Below, one piece after another: positions 48,701 to 58,890 of a DNA stretch of 64,000 nucleotides. The position numbers were made by a program, and so were the translations under genes. This DNA comes from Acarospora socialis (Eukaryota; Ascomycota; Lecanoromycetes; Acarosporales; Acarosporaceae), in the NCBI GenBank assembly GCA_025617375.2, contig JAMYGW020000005.1, positions 2,170,001-2,234,000 of the forward strand, given 5' to 3'. The notes beneath the pieces were generated by a model. That model saw nothing but the letters and a program-made list of their open reading frames with translations, searched no databases and was not told where the DNA came from. Every line of letters starts with the position of its first letter. The stretch's first letter is position 1.

Positions 48701-49542
48701 ATGACTCGACTGGCGTAACTGATCGAGTTGTAAATCAGCTACTGACGCAGATGGATGGTGCCGAAGGCCTATCTGGGGTGTACGTACTTGCAGCGACATC
48801 TCGACCGGACCTTATAGATCCAGCATTGCTGCGGCCTGGTCGATTAGACAAGTCTCTGCTCTGCGATATGCCCAACCTCGATGACCGTATAAACATCCTA
48901 CAAGCGCTCAGTACAAAGCTGAAGATCGACCCAGAAGTACTCAACGATCGAAGCGGTCACAAGGGGCTTGGAGAAGTAGCACGACGAACAGAAGGCTATT
49001 CTGGCGCAGACCTACAAGCAGTTATATACAATGCTCAACTCGAAGCTATCCATGATGTTCTTGGCAACAATAACTCTAAAGGACAGGTCAACGGCAAGAG
49101 CGGCAAAGACAAACGCAACGGCATTACCTCTTCGACGACTAAAGACTTCATCCAGTTCCGCTTCAGCGAAGACGAAGATCAAAAGGAAGCCGCCGCTCTC
49201 GCAGCGTCGGGCGTGAACCGCTCGAAGCAGATCGCCGAGCGTGCCGTCATCACCGCCAAGTTAGATGTCATCAAGCAAACTCGGATGAAGCAGAAGCAAC
49301 TCCAGCGTGGCCGATTGGAAAGTGACAAAGACCGACCAAATGATGAAACAAAGCATGACCAGGAGGTGGTCATTGGGTGGAAACATATACAAGCCTCACT
49401 CACAACCACCAGAAGCTCGATTAGCTCTGAGGAGAGGAAAAGACTGGAAAGGATTTACAGAGAGTTTTTAGTGGGTAGGAATGGGGAGATGCCGAATGGA
49501 CAGGGCCCTACAGAGGTTGGGGGGCGAAGTAGCCTCATGTGA
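45793..49542 (+). CDS. PEX1: Peroxisomal AAA ATPase Pex1
   Basis: A single exon encodes 1249 aa. Pex1 forms a hexamer with Pex6 and pulls the import receptor Pex5 off the peroxisomal membrane. The N-terminal double-psi barrel domain is visible (VQLKNCLINLPSSLV, PLYVGWTGM, DWEIIELHATFLE). D1 has Walker A GGLGSGKTQL near residue 574 with a less regular Walker B (SVVVLDDLDKL). D2 is the canonical active AAA domain: GYPGCGKTLLA near 900, LFFDEFDSIAPKRG near 955, and the second region of homology AATSRPDLIDPALLRPGRLD. The C-terminus is charged. No intron is needed and the frame is unbroken. Confidence 0.97.
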   Translation: MPATARQSPASAEIALVQLKNCLINLPSSLVAVLVNANTPAQNVIVEIQYRQPSSTSRAKDGGNSASQQRPLYVGWTGMPSKRKLAPIVGREGISGSRGNTAGREQEVAVVEIDATFGRMIGLAESQKVGLLLHVDPPLAHTVNIEPLTPADWEIIELHATFLELNLLAQIRALPNPSFSASSAVQSQHAHPLTLHLSPTSTANIIVTSLAPSPPSSSPFAKIAPDAEVIVAPKTRPRSSRNNPENRSITSTSRKSAGGRSAASTVRHRSYKDEVTAREAMFFRGIDRAIGGEWFDDEDESMKNERLKIWIDRDQLASKNLRGTEFVTVSIVKPAGLEAPVDPQQRQQQKEQEAGEAGKPATKVVARVVAWDDGPDSYHVALSSVLSAALGSEGLSGGIVRVEAAQPQLPKNAIKSIKVFPFASSTSRQGDGLKFGGQSKADRDEAADQIRKLYSSLGDGREGLLDGPLTDGLILPGPDGVGSSAVWEGGLVRFEPPPAPQAELQKSPLRWLIGPETNLQLAVQPDVPRPLSLSKSSQSGQAVPSQIPALVGIDQLITRLMSHLCHSSSVLLTGGLGSGKTQLTHLITNRLRKEHLYHVTYFPCAKLLTDETRVSTIKDTLNRIFMAATWGARLGGRSVVVLDDLDKLCPVETELQVGGENGRSRQISEGVCSIVRQYCGMDSGVVLLATAQAKESLNNIIVGGHVVREIIGLKAPDKEGRRKVLEMLACSSTNLKIPSKPINGHHGGLDAEDEASWMDGLASNHDHGPAGTADGFVIDRDLDFLDLAGQTDGYMPGDLVLLVSRARGEALIRSVQKRPDIKECTTIRLGKEDFAAALKGFTPASLRNVTLQSSTTKFSSIGGLNDTRKTLLETLQYPTKYAPIFAQCPLRLRSGLLLYGYPGCGKTLLASAVAGECGLNFISVKGPEILNKYIGASEKSVRDLFERAEAARPCVLFFDEFDSIAPKRGHDSTGVTDRVVNQLLTQMDGAEGLSGVYVLAATSRPDLIDPALLRPGRLDKSLLCDMPNLDDRINILQALSTKLKIDPEVLNDRSGHKGLGEVARRTEGYSGADLQAVIYNAQLEAIHDVLGNNNSKGQVNGKSGKDKRNGITSSTTKDFIQFRFSEDEDQKEAAALAASGVNRSKQIAERAVITAKLDVIKQTRMKQKQLQRGRLESDKDRPNDETKHDQEVVIGWKHIQASLTTTRSSISSEERKRLERIYREFLVGRNGEMPNGQGPTEVGGRSSLM

Positions 49543-50574
49543 ATACCGCCGAGCGTGTGGTTATGGGCAACATTTGGCGGGGATGTCCAGTGAATCAGCG
49601 TTCAATAGTGCAATGCTGTCTTCGAAACCTGGGCGGCGAATACAGGTCTTCCGAGTAGCACGTCATTCTCCGGCTTTTGAAGACTAGATCCGTATTCCAA
49701 GCGTCGGAGTATGACCCGACTATCCACACCTCTGCTTCGATCCACAGACTCGGTCCCAACGCCCATCTTGCGAGACGTCACGGCGCCAGGCATCAGCTAC
49801 CGTTCGCCTTATCTCCAGCGAAAGTAGGCCTAGTGCGCATGCGTCCTGCATTGAGGAAATCTACAGCAGTTCAGCTCCACAATCTCGTTCACAGACTTGG
49901 TGCCTGAGACTATGCAACGAAGCATCAGACCGTCGGTAGATCTTTCGATCCGCACGCTCTGCCACTAACAACGAGCCAGCGGTGGAATTATCAGACCGCA
50001 ATAGCAGGCTACTATTCAACATCCCTGCTTCATTTTCTTGACTCAACCCAATGCAGACGTAGCCGGTTTCTCATTTTTGCAGAGCTCTATTCCGGTCCTC
50101 TCATTTGTTCCATCGATCCGGCTTTGAATACAGACCTCAGTGTACCTCTACGCTTGACTCGAGAGCCGTAATTTGGCCTAGCACTTACAAAGTAACAACC
50201 TAGCGCAGATAGGATCTGAGCCAACGGTTTTCATACACTTCAAGAGCTAGGCATTCACATTCGCAACGGCTATACCTCAACACGAGGTCTATTCACAATC
50301 AACGCAGCTCTGCCAGATGACCCAACCGTAACGCCAGGCATCCTCAGGGTGGCAAGGATTTGGTCATGTCGGCATTTAAGAACACTCTTTCCACCCTCGA
50401 GCACGCCTTTCTTTCCTCAAATCAACCGTCTTCCACGCTGCCAGGATCACGAGCAGAGCTTCTCGCAACAGTTACACGAACGCACACCAACAACCTCGAA
50501 GCACCATTTCTTCCACCACCCTCACTTAACCTTCGCTCCATCATCCCTTTTTCACTTCACGCAGCGCCGAAAGG
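49543..50574. other. Intergenic after PEX1
   Basis: One kilobase with no supported gene. Overlapping short ORFs on both strands have no domains. The part next to 50575 would be the 5' region of the small Cys-rich ORF if that is real. Confidence 0.45.
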
Positions 50575-50724
50575 ATGTGCGTCGAGTGGACGACCATATT
50601 CAAGTGCGGACACAGCATGATGACGATCGAGTACTGCTTGCCACGCCTGGAACGGAGACCCTGCGAAGGAATCATCCCTTCGTGCAACAACTCACCGTAT
50701 CCATGTGCTGGTTGCGACTACTGA
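50575..50724 (+). CDS. Small Cys-rich protein (49 aa)
   Basis: This ORF is too short for usual length cut-offs. It starts MCVEWTTIFKCGHSMM and has seven Cys in 49 residues, including a KCGH motif and CAGC near the end, a spacing suggestive of metal binding. There is no signal peptide, so it is unlikely to be a secreted effector. Small fungal proteins with a CGH motif of this type are common, but I cannot name a family. The ATG context (AAGGATG) is acceptable. It could be one exon of a longer gene. Confidence 0.4.
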   Translation: MCVEWTTIFKCGHSMMTIEYCLPRLERRPCEGIIPSCNNSPYPCAGCDY

Positions 50725-51913
50725 CGGGCAACCTCCGAAGAAGGGAACGGGCGAGAGATGCTTAGCTGATCAGAGAGGTATTGCAGGTGTTGGTGGTGTC
50801 GACTTGCAAAGGATGGGGTGGGGTCGGGGTTTCCGGGTAATGGATGTGGATTGAAGTTTTGTGTTTCTGATGGACGGAGAGTGGAGGGGGTACACAAAAG
50901 CTATGCTTCTTGGTGGATGGAGACTGAAGGGGTAATGGGAGACATAAAAGTTCTGTGATTGGAGACGTGAAAGCGAGTTTGCATGGATGGATCAAGGCAA
51001 CTATCTTTAAATACTAAAGCACATATCCTCCTACACTAGGTCCGCGTCATGTGACTACCCAATCATGAAATGAAGCCGCTGCGGAATTACAAGTATGCCT
51101 TGGACTGTATATGCTGTGACCGCTCGATGAGGCTTGGCAGACGCAGGGCACTCGGATGTGCCGCATCGCAGAAAAGACCAGGACGAATAGATATCACAAA
51201 CCCCAGCGGCGTATGCCTTCCTACACCCCCAGAATGAGAGAACCGGCAGAGTGGTGGATCTACTTTTCAGCAACTTGAGGTAGTATGACTTTGACACTCA
51301 TATCTCAAGTTCTGCAAACATCGGGGCCATAGCCCTGCGTCCAGATTTTGCTGTTACTAGTCTCGTATCTGCGAAAGTACGGGGCTTGATTCACGCGAAG
51401 AAGCCCGCTAAGCAGCTGGATGCGCTTTGAGTGTATTGATAATATAAAGATCTTTTGGGAGAGGTTTCCCTCCACACTTTATAATATCTTTAGGGCAGTT
51501 TGGACGCTTATCAGCTTACTAAGACATGCATTGGCCTCTCAAAGAGGCTGAAACGGTTGGACGCCAAGCTTTCGACTAAGCTCCGCGTCCCTTGCAGCAA
51601 GTCCAAAAGCTTGGTTGTGCGCCAAGTTTCAAGGTCACGATCCTGATCATGAAAGTGACGTAGCGTTAAATTATTGGAGTCGCATGCATGTTCAGTGCCG
51701 CGTGTGACGAATTGAATAATTTGCTTAAAATGAAACCAACCGGCGGTCTGCTTTGCGCAAACAACTTGCTAATAAATAATTTCACATAAGAAGGCCGCCC
51801 ACCATTCACCGCCTCCATTTCCCACATAACTCGCCTTTCCACATCCACATCCTTCCTCGTTCCCTCTCACGTCGACTTACAACCCAGCTTGAGCAATCAA
51901 TATCATCATCGCA
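50725..51913. other. Intergenic between Cys-rich ORF and SUR7-like gene
   Basis: No supported gene. The stretch has short ORFs on the minus strand only. A pyrimidine-rich leader just before 51914 fits the promoter of the membrane-protein gene. Confidence 0.45.
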
Positions 51914-52835
51914 ATGGCTCGTACCACTCCATCTCACTGGTACGCACTTGATTCTGCGCAGTCATAGCTCTGACCTTACTGACAATATAGGGTTGGCGTC
52001 CTCTTCCTCCTTGTCGCGTCCATACTACTCCTCATCACCACAATCTCAGCGCCAGTAGTCCCCGATATCGCCATCCTGAAAGTCATGCTCACCAATCACA
52101 CCCAAATCCGCAATTCTGCCGTGACCTTTGGTACCTTTGGACACTGCATTCTAGATGTCCCACCGGTCCAGTAAGTTCTCCCATACCACTCACGGCCACC
52201 GGCCACTACCGCAATCCGTGTTCTGTCTGCGATTTCGCTAACACTGTCGGTCTTACAGGACTGACCAGGACTATTGCTTCCCAAAGCACATCGGCTACCA
52301 GCCTGCAGCAATCATGGCGGCAATCGATGGCACCAGGTTCGACCGAGCCGCCTCCGGTAGCGCCGACGGTCTCACGCACGTCATGATCCTCCACCCGATC
52401 GCGTGTGGTCTCGCGTTCATTGCCTTCCTCCTTGCCCTTGGCGCCGGCGTTTCGGGATCCATCCTTTCGGCGATGGTGGCGGGAGTAGCTTGGATCATCA
52501 CACTGATAGTCATGGCCATTGACTTCTCGCTTTTCGGGGTATGCTCGACTAATCGAGTACTGGCGACGTTAAAACTAATCGTTGGTCACTAGATCATCAA
52601 AAACCATGTCAACAAGGACGGCACTGGCTCACACGCCTATTACTCGACCGGCATGTGGACCATCCTCGCGGCCATGATTTTGCTCTTCCTTGGCACGCTC
52701 ATCGTGCTCTTCACCTGCTTCAGTGCGAGGAAGAAGACACGCGCAGCCAAGACACATGCTGACACCGGGTACGACAATGGCTACGGCGGCACTCCCGCGC
52801 GTACGACACGGCGTAAGAGATTCGGTTTTATTTGA
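51914..52835 (+). CDS. SUR7/PalI-type four-helix membrane protein
   Basis: Four exons, 51914..51939, 51991..52170, 52259..52538 and 52593..52835, encode 242 aa. The first exon codes just MARTTPSH and two bases. Four hydrophobic helices are visible: GVLFLLVASILLLI near residues 10-30; then, after an extracellular loop holding FGHCI and YCFP cysteines, CGLAFIAFLLALGAG; MVAGVAWIITLIVMAI; and ILAAMILLFLGTLIVLF. The tail is basic and cytosolic. This layout matches the Sur7/PalI family, which organises plasma-membrane domains (eisosomes) or supports ambient-pH signalling. Which of these applies cannot be decided. All introns (51, 88 and 54 bp) keep phase. Confidence 0.82.
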
Positions 52836-53446
52836 GACCGCGGTGTCCCTTCAGAACAGTGGGTTGGTAGTCTTCCTCCGAGGCTATAATGCCGTCTGGC
52901 TTGCTTCCTTTGAGTCAGCTTGGCGTAGCTATAGTACCGGCGTCCAATTGAACCTTTTTCTTCCCTTTGAATTTAGCGGAGGCGCTGGAACTGTATGTTT
53001 TCCATATACCCTAATACTTGTCAATCTCAATTCGGAATATGATGAAGCAATGTCTTGCATTCTGCTAGCTCGGCGCAAGAACAGCAGCATCAACTGTGAC
53101 ACTTTAAAGTACCCATGGAGGTGCGCGTCCAGGGGCTCCTTTGTTCCTGTCCACGGACGGTATTCTTACTTTCCCCTTCAACTGAATGAGTTGATCATAC
53201 TGTTGACGGATAGCCGGACATGGTCAAGGACGGCGAATTCAGACAGAATGTAGAAAGCAGCAGCTCAATCCAAGAAGTCAATTTAGTCCGCTTAGTCAAC
53301 AACTACCCTCCCCGCACCACCCCCACCCCCCGGGACAACGCCTCCCCCTTCCACGACACCCTCCTTACCAACAACAGACCTTCCCCGCCTCCCACAGCTT
53401 TGCCCTCATCATCGAGCTTCCCGCGGCTCCACCAATTCCGTCTAAA
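52836..53446. other. Intergenic after SUR7-like gene
   Basis: This holds the 3' flank of the membrane-protein gene. A C-rich tract lies near 53.30-53.40 kb. No gene is supported. Confidence 0.45.
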
Positions 53447-53668
53447 ATGCGACCGCGACGGCCGCTTCCCGCTTCCACGCCCGCCGCCAAGCCATCCTCC
53501 GCACCTGACGTCCGCCGCCCTTTGCGCAAACGCCAGCACACGCCAGTCGCGCCTGATGGAATGCCTATTCCGCCTTCGGGGCGTGTCGGGTCAAGGGACG
53601 GTAAGAATTCTTGGGGTCACGCCGGGCGAAGGTATCGGGGTTTCTTAGGGAAGAGCAGTAGCGGTTGA
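53447..53668 (+). CDS. Possible small Arg/Pro-rich protein (73 aa)
   Basis: The ORF starts MRPRRPLPASTPAAKP in good ATG context (A at -3) and ends RYRGFLGKSSSG. It is basic and low-complexity. No domain, signal peptide or membrane segment is seen. It may be a real short protein, one exon of a larger gene, or chance. Confidence 0.25.
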   Translation: MRPRRPLPASTPAAKPSSAPDVRRPLRKRQHTPVAPDGMPIPPSGRVGSRDGKNSWGHAGRRYRGFLGKSSSG

Positions 53669-54076
53669 GGGTTTTGATGACGGATGTTTGTACGATGTGA
53701 GGAAGATGACTTCCTTCTACATAGCAATGCCATCACTTATGGACGTTCCGTTGCAATTGCCAGTGATCTAAACGTGCTTGGGCAACCTCTACCCCTGACC
53801 GCGATCATATATGGCAACAACAGTACTTTGAAACTACTCCGGGAGGATCAACTGAGATGGGAATCGCACGACACATACCTTAGCTCTGACGGAGTGAATG
53901 TCAGACTACCGCTATCTGCCTCGAGCTCTCCACTCACACTCACCTGTGTGAGTACAACCAACACACTCAATCTGCGCCACAGTGACAACCTAATTCAGAA
54001 GCCACTCAGACCATGTCCATTTGACTACTTCACAAGATTCTCCCAATCTAAAAGTCTGTTTCGTTCGCTTTGCTTA
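53669..54076. promoter_or_regulatory. Upstream region of the P-loop gene
   Basis: The frame of the downstream gene is open through most of this stretch, back to an ATG at 53684, but the translated residues look non-conserved and the protein starts naturally at MHLPFIYINGWPG. It is taken as promoter and leader. Confidence 0.4.
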
Positions 54077-54877
54077 ATGCATCTCCCCTTCATATACATC
54101 AACGGCTGGCCCGGTGTCGGCAAGCACACCATTGCCCGCGAACTCAAGGCACTCTTAAGCGGACATGGATCTGTTAATGTGGTCAGTGATCCCAAGACTG
54201 CGCAGTCGCTTTGAGTTATCATTCCTTCCCTATGCTTTCAGGAGGTATTGCAGTTTCTCACAACATGCGGAAGCAGATCCACAACCACCTGCACATCGAC
54301 CTCGCGGGCGCGCTCCTCGACCGGTCCAGTCCGGGCTACCAGACCCTGCGCCGACGTCTACGGTCCGTCCTCTTCGAGACTCTCACCACCGACCCCGACA
54401 CGTTTCGATCTATGTATGTTGCGTCCGTCTCCTCCCTGCCATTCTCTCCCTGAATGCAAGACCCCGACGCTCTCATTCTCCCCCAACCTCGCTCAACCCA
54501 CATCCCCTAACCCCACGCCCAGCTACGTCTTCACCGACTTCAACTGCGACAACGACCTCGGCACCAGCGTCGCCAACGAATACGCCTCGGCCGCTCAAGC
54601 CCGCGGCTGCGCCTTCATCCCCGTGGTGCTGACGTGCGCGGTGGAGGAGAACGCGCGGCGGATTCGGTCGCCCGAAAGGGTGGAGCTGGTGAGTATGGGG
54701 AAGGGTTTGTTGCTCGATACGACGGTGCTCGAGACGATGCGAGGGAATCAAGGGCTTTTTCGGTTTCGAAGGCCAGAGGAGTTAGAACTAGATGTTGGTG
54801 GTTTAAGGGCTGAGGAGGCGGCGAGGGTCATTGGAGCGCATGTGGAAGGTGTGATTAGAGGGCTGGGGAGTCGTTGA
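54077..54877 (+). CDS. Small P-loop kinase-like protein (AAA_33-type)
   Basis: Three exons, 54077..54181, 54277..54413 and 54523..54877, encode 198 aa. The P-loop is NGWPGVGKHT. The residue after Lys is His, with Thr next, a variant I associate with small fungal kinase-like P-loop proteins. Exon 2 gives NHLHIDLAGALLDRSSPGYQ. Exon 3 gives YVFTDFNCDND (Walker B-like) and the Arg-rich lid ENARRIRSPERVEL. The fold resembles small-molecule or nucleotide kinases of the zeta/chloramphenicol-phosphotransferase type; the substrate is unknown. The first intron (95 bp, donor GTCAGT) and the second (109 bp) keep phase, but the first acceptor has neighbours and is moderately sure. Confidence 0.72.
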
Positions 54878-55551
54878 CTTGGAATGTGTGTGGCGGCTGC
54901 ATCAGGTTGTTACGGTTGCAGTTTGTATTCACGTACATCAAAATTGGAGCAGAGGGATTGATAACATTCCACAAGCCGCAGCGCACATATTCACTGAAAC
55001 ATCGCGTTTGACAAGTCAATATCTCTATCGATGATAAGTGAAGGCAGGCAGCTAGATTTGGGAGAACTCAACCTCTTCTCACTTAATAAAGCATCACAAG
55101 CGTACTGTTGCGCTCTAGGACGCTGGCTAGGGCTACAACCCTATGATTGATCTTCAACACCGAGCAGGTTTGTTTAACGCTTGAGTTCACCACTTATCAC
55201 TTGAACTATCATAGTCTTGTGTCATTTGGAAGAGTATCTCAAGTGATTCGTGGGTTGATGTTCCCACGTGTTTGATTCAAGTGCATGCTCTGCCTAATGG
55301 TTGCACATTCAAAGTCTCAATTGCATTCACAAAGTAAAACTAGATGATTTGTGTTACTGATAACCTGCGCTCAGACTCACCTATAATCTTTCACTCGTAC
55401 TACTGCTTGTATCTTAATGTACCTGCCAAACAGCACTTTAACACCCCCTCGACTGCATGCTCTCGTCTACATATCCCGATCAACAAGGGTCTCAATTGCT
55501 CCATATCTCCTGGAGACTCGGAAACGTCAGAAGAATCAAAACATAGCCATC
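54878..55551. promoter_or_regulatory. Intergenic upstream of the asparaginase fusion
   Basis: AT-richer region of 0.67 kb, containing the 3' flank of the P-loop gene and the promoter of the fusion gene. An upstream in-frame ATG at 55417 could extend the fusion protein but gives a non-conserved leader. No other gene is seen. Confidence 0.5.
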
Positions 55552-58500
55552 ATGGCTGCCTCCAGATACTGCGTAATCCTGCATGCAGGCACGACCGACT
55601 CATGGCAGACGAACTTGGCTAATCAAAAGGACGTGGAGAGCATCCTTCAATCCGTTGTCCAAAAGGCTGGTGCTCGGCTGGCCATTGGAGAAAAAGCTCT
55701 GGATGTCGTCCAGTCAGTTGTATCTGCTCTGGAGGACTGTCCACACTTCAATGCGGGGAAAGGCGCTGTGCTGAACGAAGATGGAGAACATGAGGTTGGT
55801 CCTATGCCGAATCAAACAAATCTGGAGTGTAACTGGCTTCTGCCTGGGCTAAACCTTCATTACAGCTAGAAGCCGCAATCGTTGACGGAGCTACCGGAGC
55901 ATATGGTGCTGTGGCTTGCGTCCGAAATATCAAGAATCCCATCAACGCTTCACGTGCGGTTCTGAATTTTGGGCGAGCTTGCTTCCTTGTTGGCCATGCT
56001 GCAGATGCGTTTGCCGAATCAAGGGAATTGGAAATGGTCTCTAATGACTTTTTCACAACAAACACGCGGAAATCGCATTGGAAGGCACGCATAAACGAGT
56101 TACCTATGTCATCCAATGACCTAGAAACTGTTGGCGCTGTTGCTTTAGATCTTCATGGCAATCTAGCAGCAGCTGGATCCACAGGGGGCATGACCGGGAA
56201 GATGAAAGGTCGCCTTGGAGACACAGCTGTCGTGGGTGCTGGAATATACGCTGACAAGAAAGTGGCTATTGCTTGGTAAGTTCCATCATCTAATAATAAT
56301 GCATTGAAGGGGTTTGTTTAAGACTTTGAAGGTAAACTGATCGTGGATGATGTTCGTTTACAGTAGTGGCTCGGGAGACGACATTTTGCGCCATTCTGTT
56401 TCCAGCAAGATAGCGGCACACCTGCAACAGGGTAAACCGTTAGATGATGCCGTTGCCCAAGCAATCATCAATAAAGCAACAGAGAGCCCGTCTCCGTGCG
56501 CGGCGATCGCTATCTCTGCCGAGGGCGAAATGTCTGTGCAGTCTAGCGGTCGAGTGTTCCTTACTGCATCCCAGACGCCTTCGGGATCGCAAGTCTCCTT
56601 GAACGGAACGACTATTCCTCTGCTTCCACAGCATACTTTCTTTCAAAACGCATGTGTGTCTGCTAGGTTAACTCGATATCCTATCACTCTTTGTCACACT
56701 GTGGTTGTTTGCCATGGAACCAACGACTTGTCGTCATTGAGCCTTGACAAATTTCTCAGTGTTCTGTCTACTGCTCGTGCCATAGCTACTGCTGTCAGCT
56801 CCGTTAGCCAAGTCCATCGCTGCGGGCTGGTCAACGATGGCAGCGGTACAATTTCGCTTATTCCTTTACATGGGCTCTCTGAGGAGTGGAAACCAATCTT
56901 GCACAATGCGGAGGAATACAATGCCACTTTTCCTGGTTATCTGACATCGAAAAATGGACCAAAATTGGACGACGAAACCATGGATAGGATCCTAACAAGC
57001 CTCGGTAGTGTTACAGGTATCAAGAAACCCTTCAACAACCGGTTTAACGGGAAATCTGAAGATCAGAACCTCTTCGCTCGGATCATCCGTGGGGAGCTGG
57101 CTCAATGGCGTATCTGGGAAGACGAGTCACACGTTGCCTTCTTGACACCCTTCGCTAACACTCCTGGATATACCGTGCTAGTTCCTAGGAAACATTTAAG
57201 CAGTGATATCTTCAGCTTGAATGACCAAGCCTACGTGGACGTTATCACAGCTGCCCATACAGTCGCTCAACATCTCAAAGTGGCGTTCGGAGTCAAGCGG
57301 TGCGGCATAATCTTCGAAGGATATGAGATTGACTATGCTCATGTTAAGCTGATCCCCGTACATGAAAAGCAGTCTCTTGACGGTACATGCTTTACCCCTA
57401 TCGCTGGGCCGGCTTCCTTCCAAGAGACTTATTCAGGATATCTCACTTCTCAGTTCGCACCACTTGCGTCGGACCTTCGCCGACTATCTGAACTAGCTAT
57501 CCAGATACGAGAACTGCTAAGGCCCGAGACCAGTATCGTGGCACCCAAAACCTGGCAACAGCCTGAGACACATTCGCTACAGGCTATGAACAGCCCTTGG
57601 TACGCAGCTGTTTTTGCTCTCCAAGACACTCTCTTCCACACGACCACTGCTTTCTTCCAGCACCAAGTGGGTTACAGATACGCTTTTCTACCCGCAACTA
57701 CCGATTCCATCAGCTCCCCGATGGGCCTAGGCTCAGACTCTCTCCCTGTCCATGTCGCGCTTCACGGACGAAATACCTATCTTGCAGACTCAATGCAATT
57801 TACGCTCGAGTACCTCCTCCGGGTGGAGCCAGAACTCAAAGGCGCTTATTATATTGGCTGTTCGTTCCGCGGCGAAGATCACGACGAAACCCATCTCAAC
57901 CAATTCTTCCATATCGAGTGCGAGCTTCTCGGCACGCTGGACGACGGAATCGATGTCGCGGAACGGTATATTGCTACATTGGCATCAAACCTACTAGAGA
58001 TGAACCAGGATATCATCACCGCCTCAGCAGGATCCACGTCACACATCACTGCTCTATTATCTCAACTAAGACTCAACGGCGGTAAATTCCCGCGCATCAC
58101 GCTCGCCGATGTCATGGCAATCCTCGAGCAGACATCAGCTACAAACGCATGGAAACTCGCTGTTCCGGATGATCCTAGCAAAGGGTACTCGTTGACCCGC
58201 GCCGGCGAACAAGCTCTGATCAAGAAATTCAACGGCGCAGTCTGGCTTACTGAGCTCGATCACCTTAGCGTTCCCTTTTATCAAGCCTACCTTCCGGGTA
58301 CCGAGAATCGTAAAGCGCTCTGTGCCGACCTGCTCCTTGGGATTGGTGAAACGCTGGGGCTTGGACAACGGCATGTTGATGCTGAGACGGTCAGGGAAGC
58401 ATTGCAGATGCACGAGGTTCCGGTGGAGAACTATGAATGGTACGTTCGCATACGCGATGAGAGGAAGGGCGGGAGTGCGATACAGACAACAGGGTGGGGA

Positions 58501-58599
58501 ATGGGCATGGAGCGGTTTTTAGCTTGGGTGCTGAAACATCATGACATTCGCGACTTGGCAATTGTCCCGAGGTTGAAGGGCGCCAAGTTCCATCCTTGA
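55552..58599 (+). CDS. Asparaginase - HIT - HIT - AsnRS-like fusion protein
   Basis: Three exons, 55552..55794, 55866..56275 and 56364..58599, encode 962 aa. Residues 1 to about 330 are a type-2 (Ntn) L-asparaginase/isoaspartyl peptidase: NAGKGAVLNEDG, the nucleophile Thr169 in LETVGAVALD, STGG and GRLGDTAVVGAG. Residues about 330-440 resemble a HIT unit without its histidines. A second HIT unit (about 450-560) has ARIIRGELAQW and HVKLIPVH. Residues about 620-962 match the class II synthetase core of the AspRS/AsnRS group: LADSMQFTLEYLL, motif 2 CSFRGEDHDETHLNQFFHIE, and motif 3 GWGMGMERFL. There is no anticodon-binding domain, which recalls archaeal AsnRS-like asparagine synthetase. Both introns (71 and 88 bp) join in phase within the conserved asparaginase. 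Activities are inferred; a role in asparagine or amide-bond metabolism is likely. Confidence 0.88.
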
Positions 58600-58890
58600 G
58601 GTTTCAAAGGTGGTCAATCGGATAGATCAAGACTGATCGATGGACATGTCTCTAGATGTAATGCCATTAGCAGTTAAATTTATTACCTCTAGAGTCTAAC
58701 ACAAGTTGATAACATCAGTATCCTGATATCTCAAACTCGCTCATGCCAACACCCTTAACGCTAACCGAATCTGGGAAGTAGCTCCTCCACGCTAGTCACC
58801 TCACATCAAAACAGATCAGACCTCACCATCGACCGTAAATCACATCCCTACCCACCATAACTACCTCCAACTACCTGCAACATCACAGCC
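58600..58890. promoter_or_regulatory. Intergenic between fusion gene and 58.9-kb gene
   Basis: Short spacer holding the fusion gene's 3' end and the next promoter, with a C/A-rich leader before 58891. Confidence 0.5.

Noticed and set aside
51530-51640. tRNA-like short inverted repeats
   Set aside because: No cloverleaf with a TTCRANNC arm could be formed.
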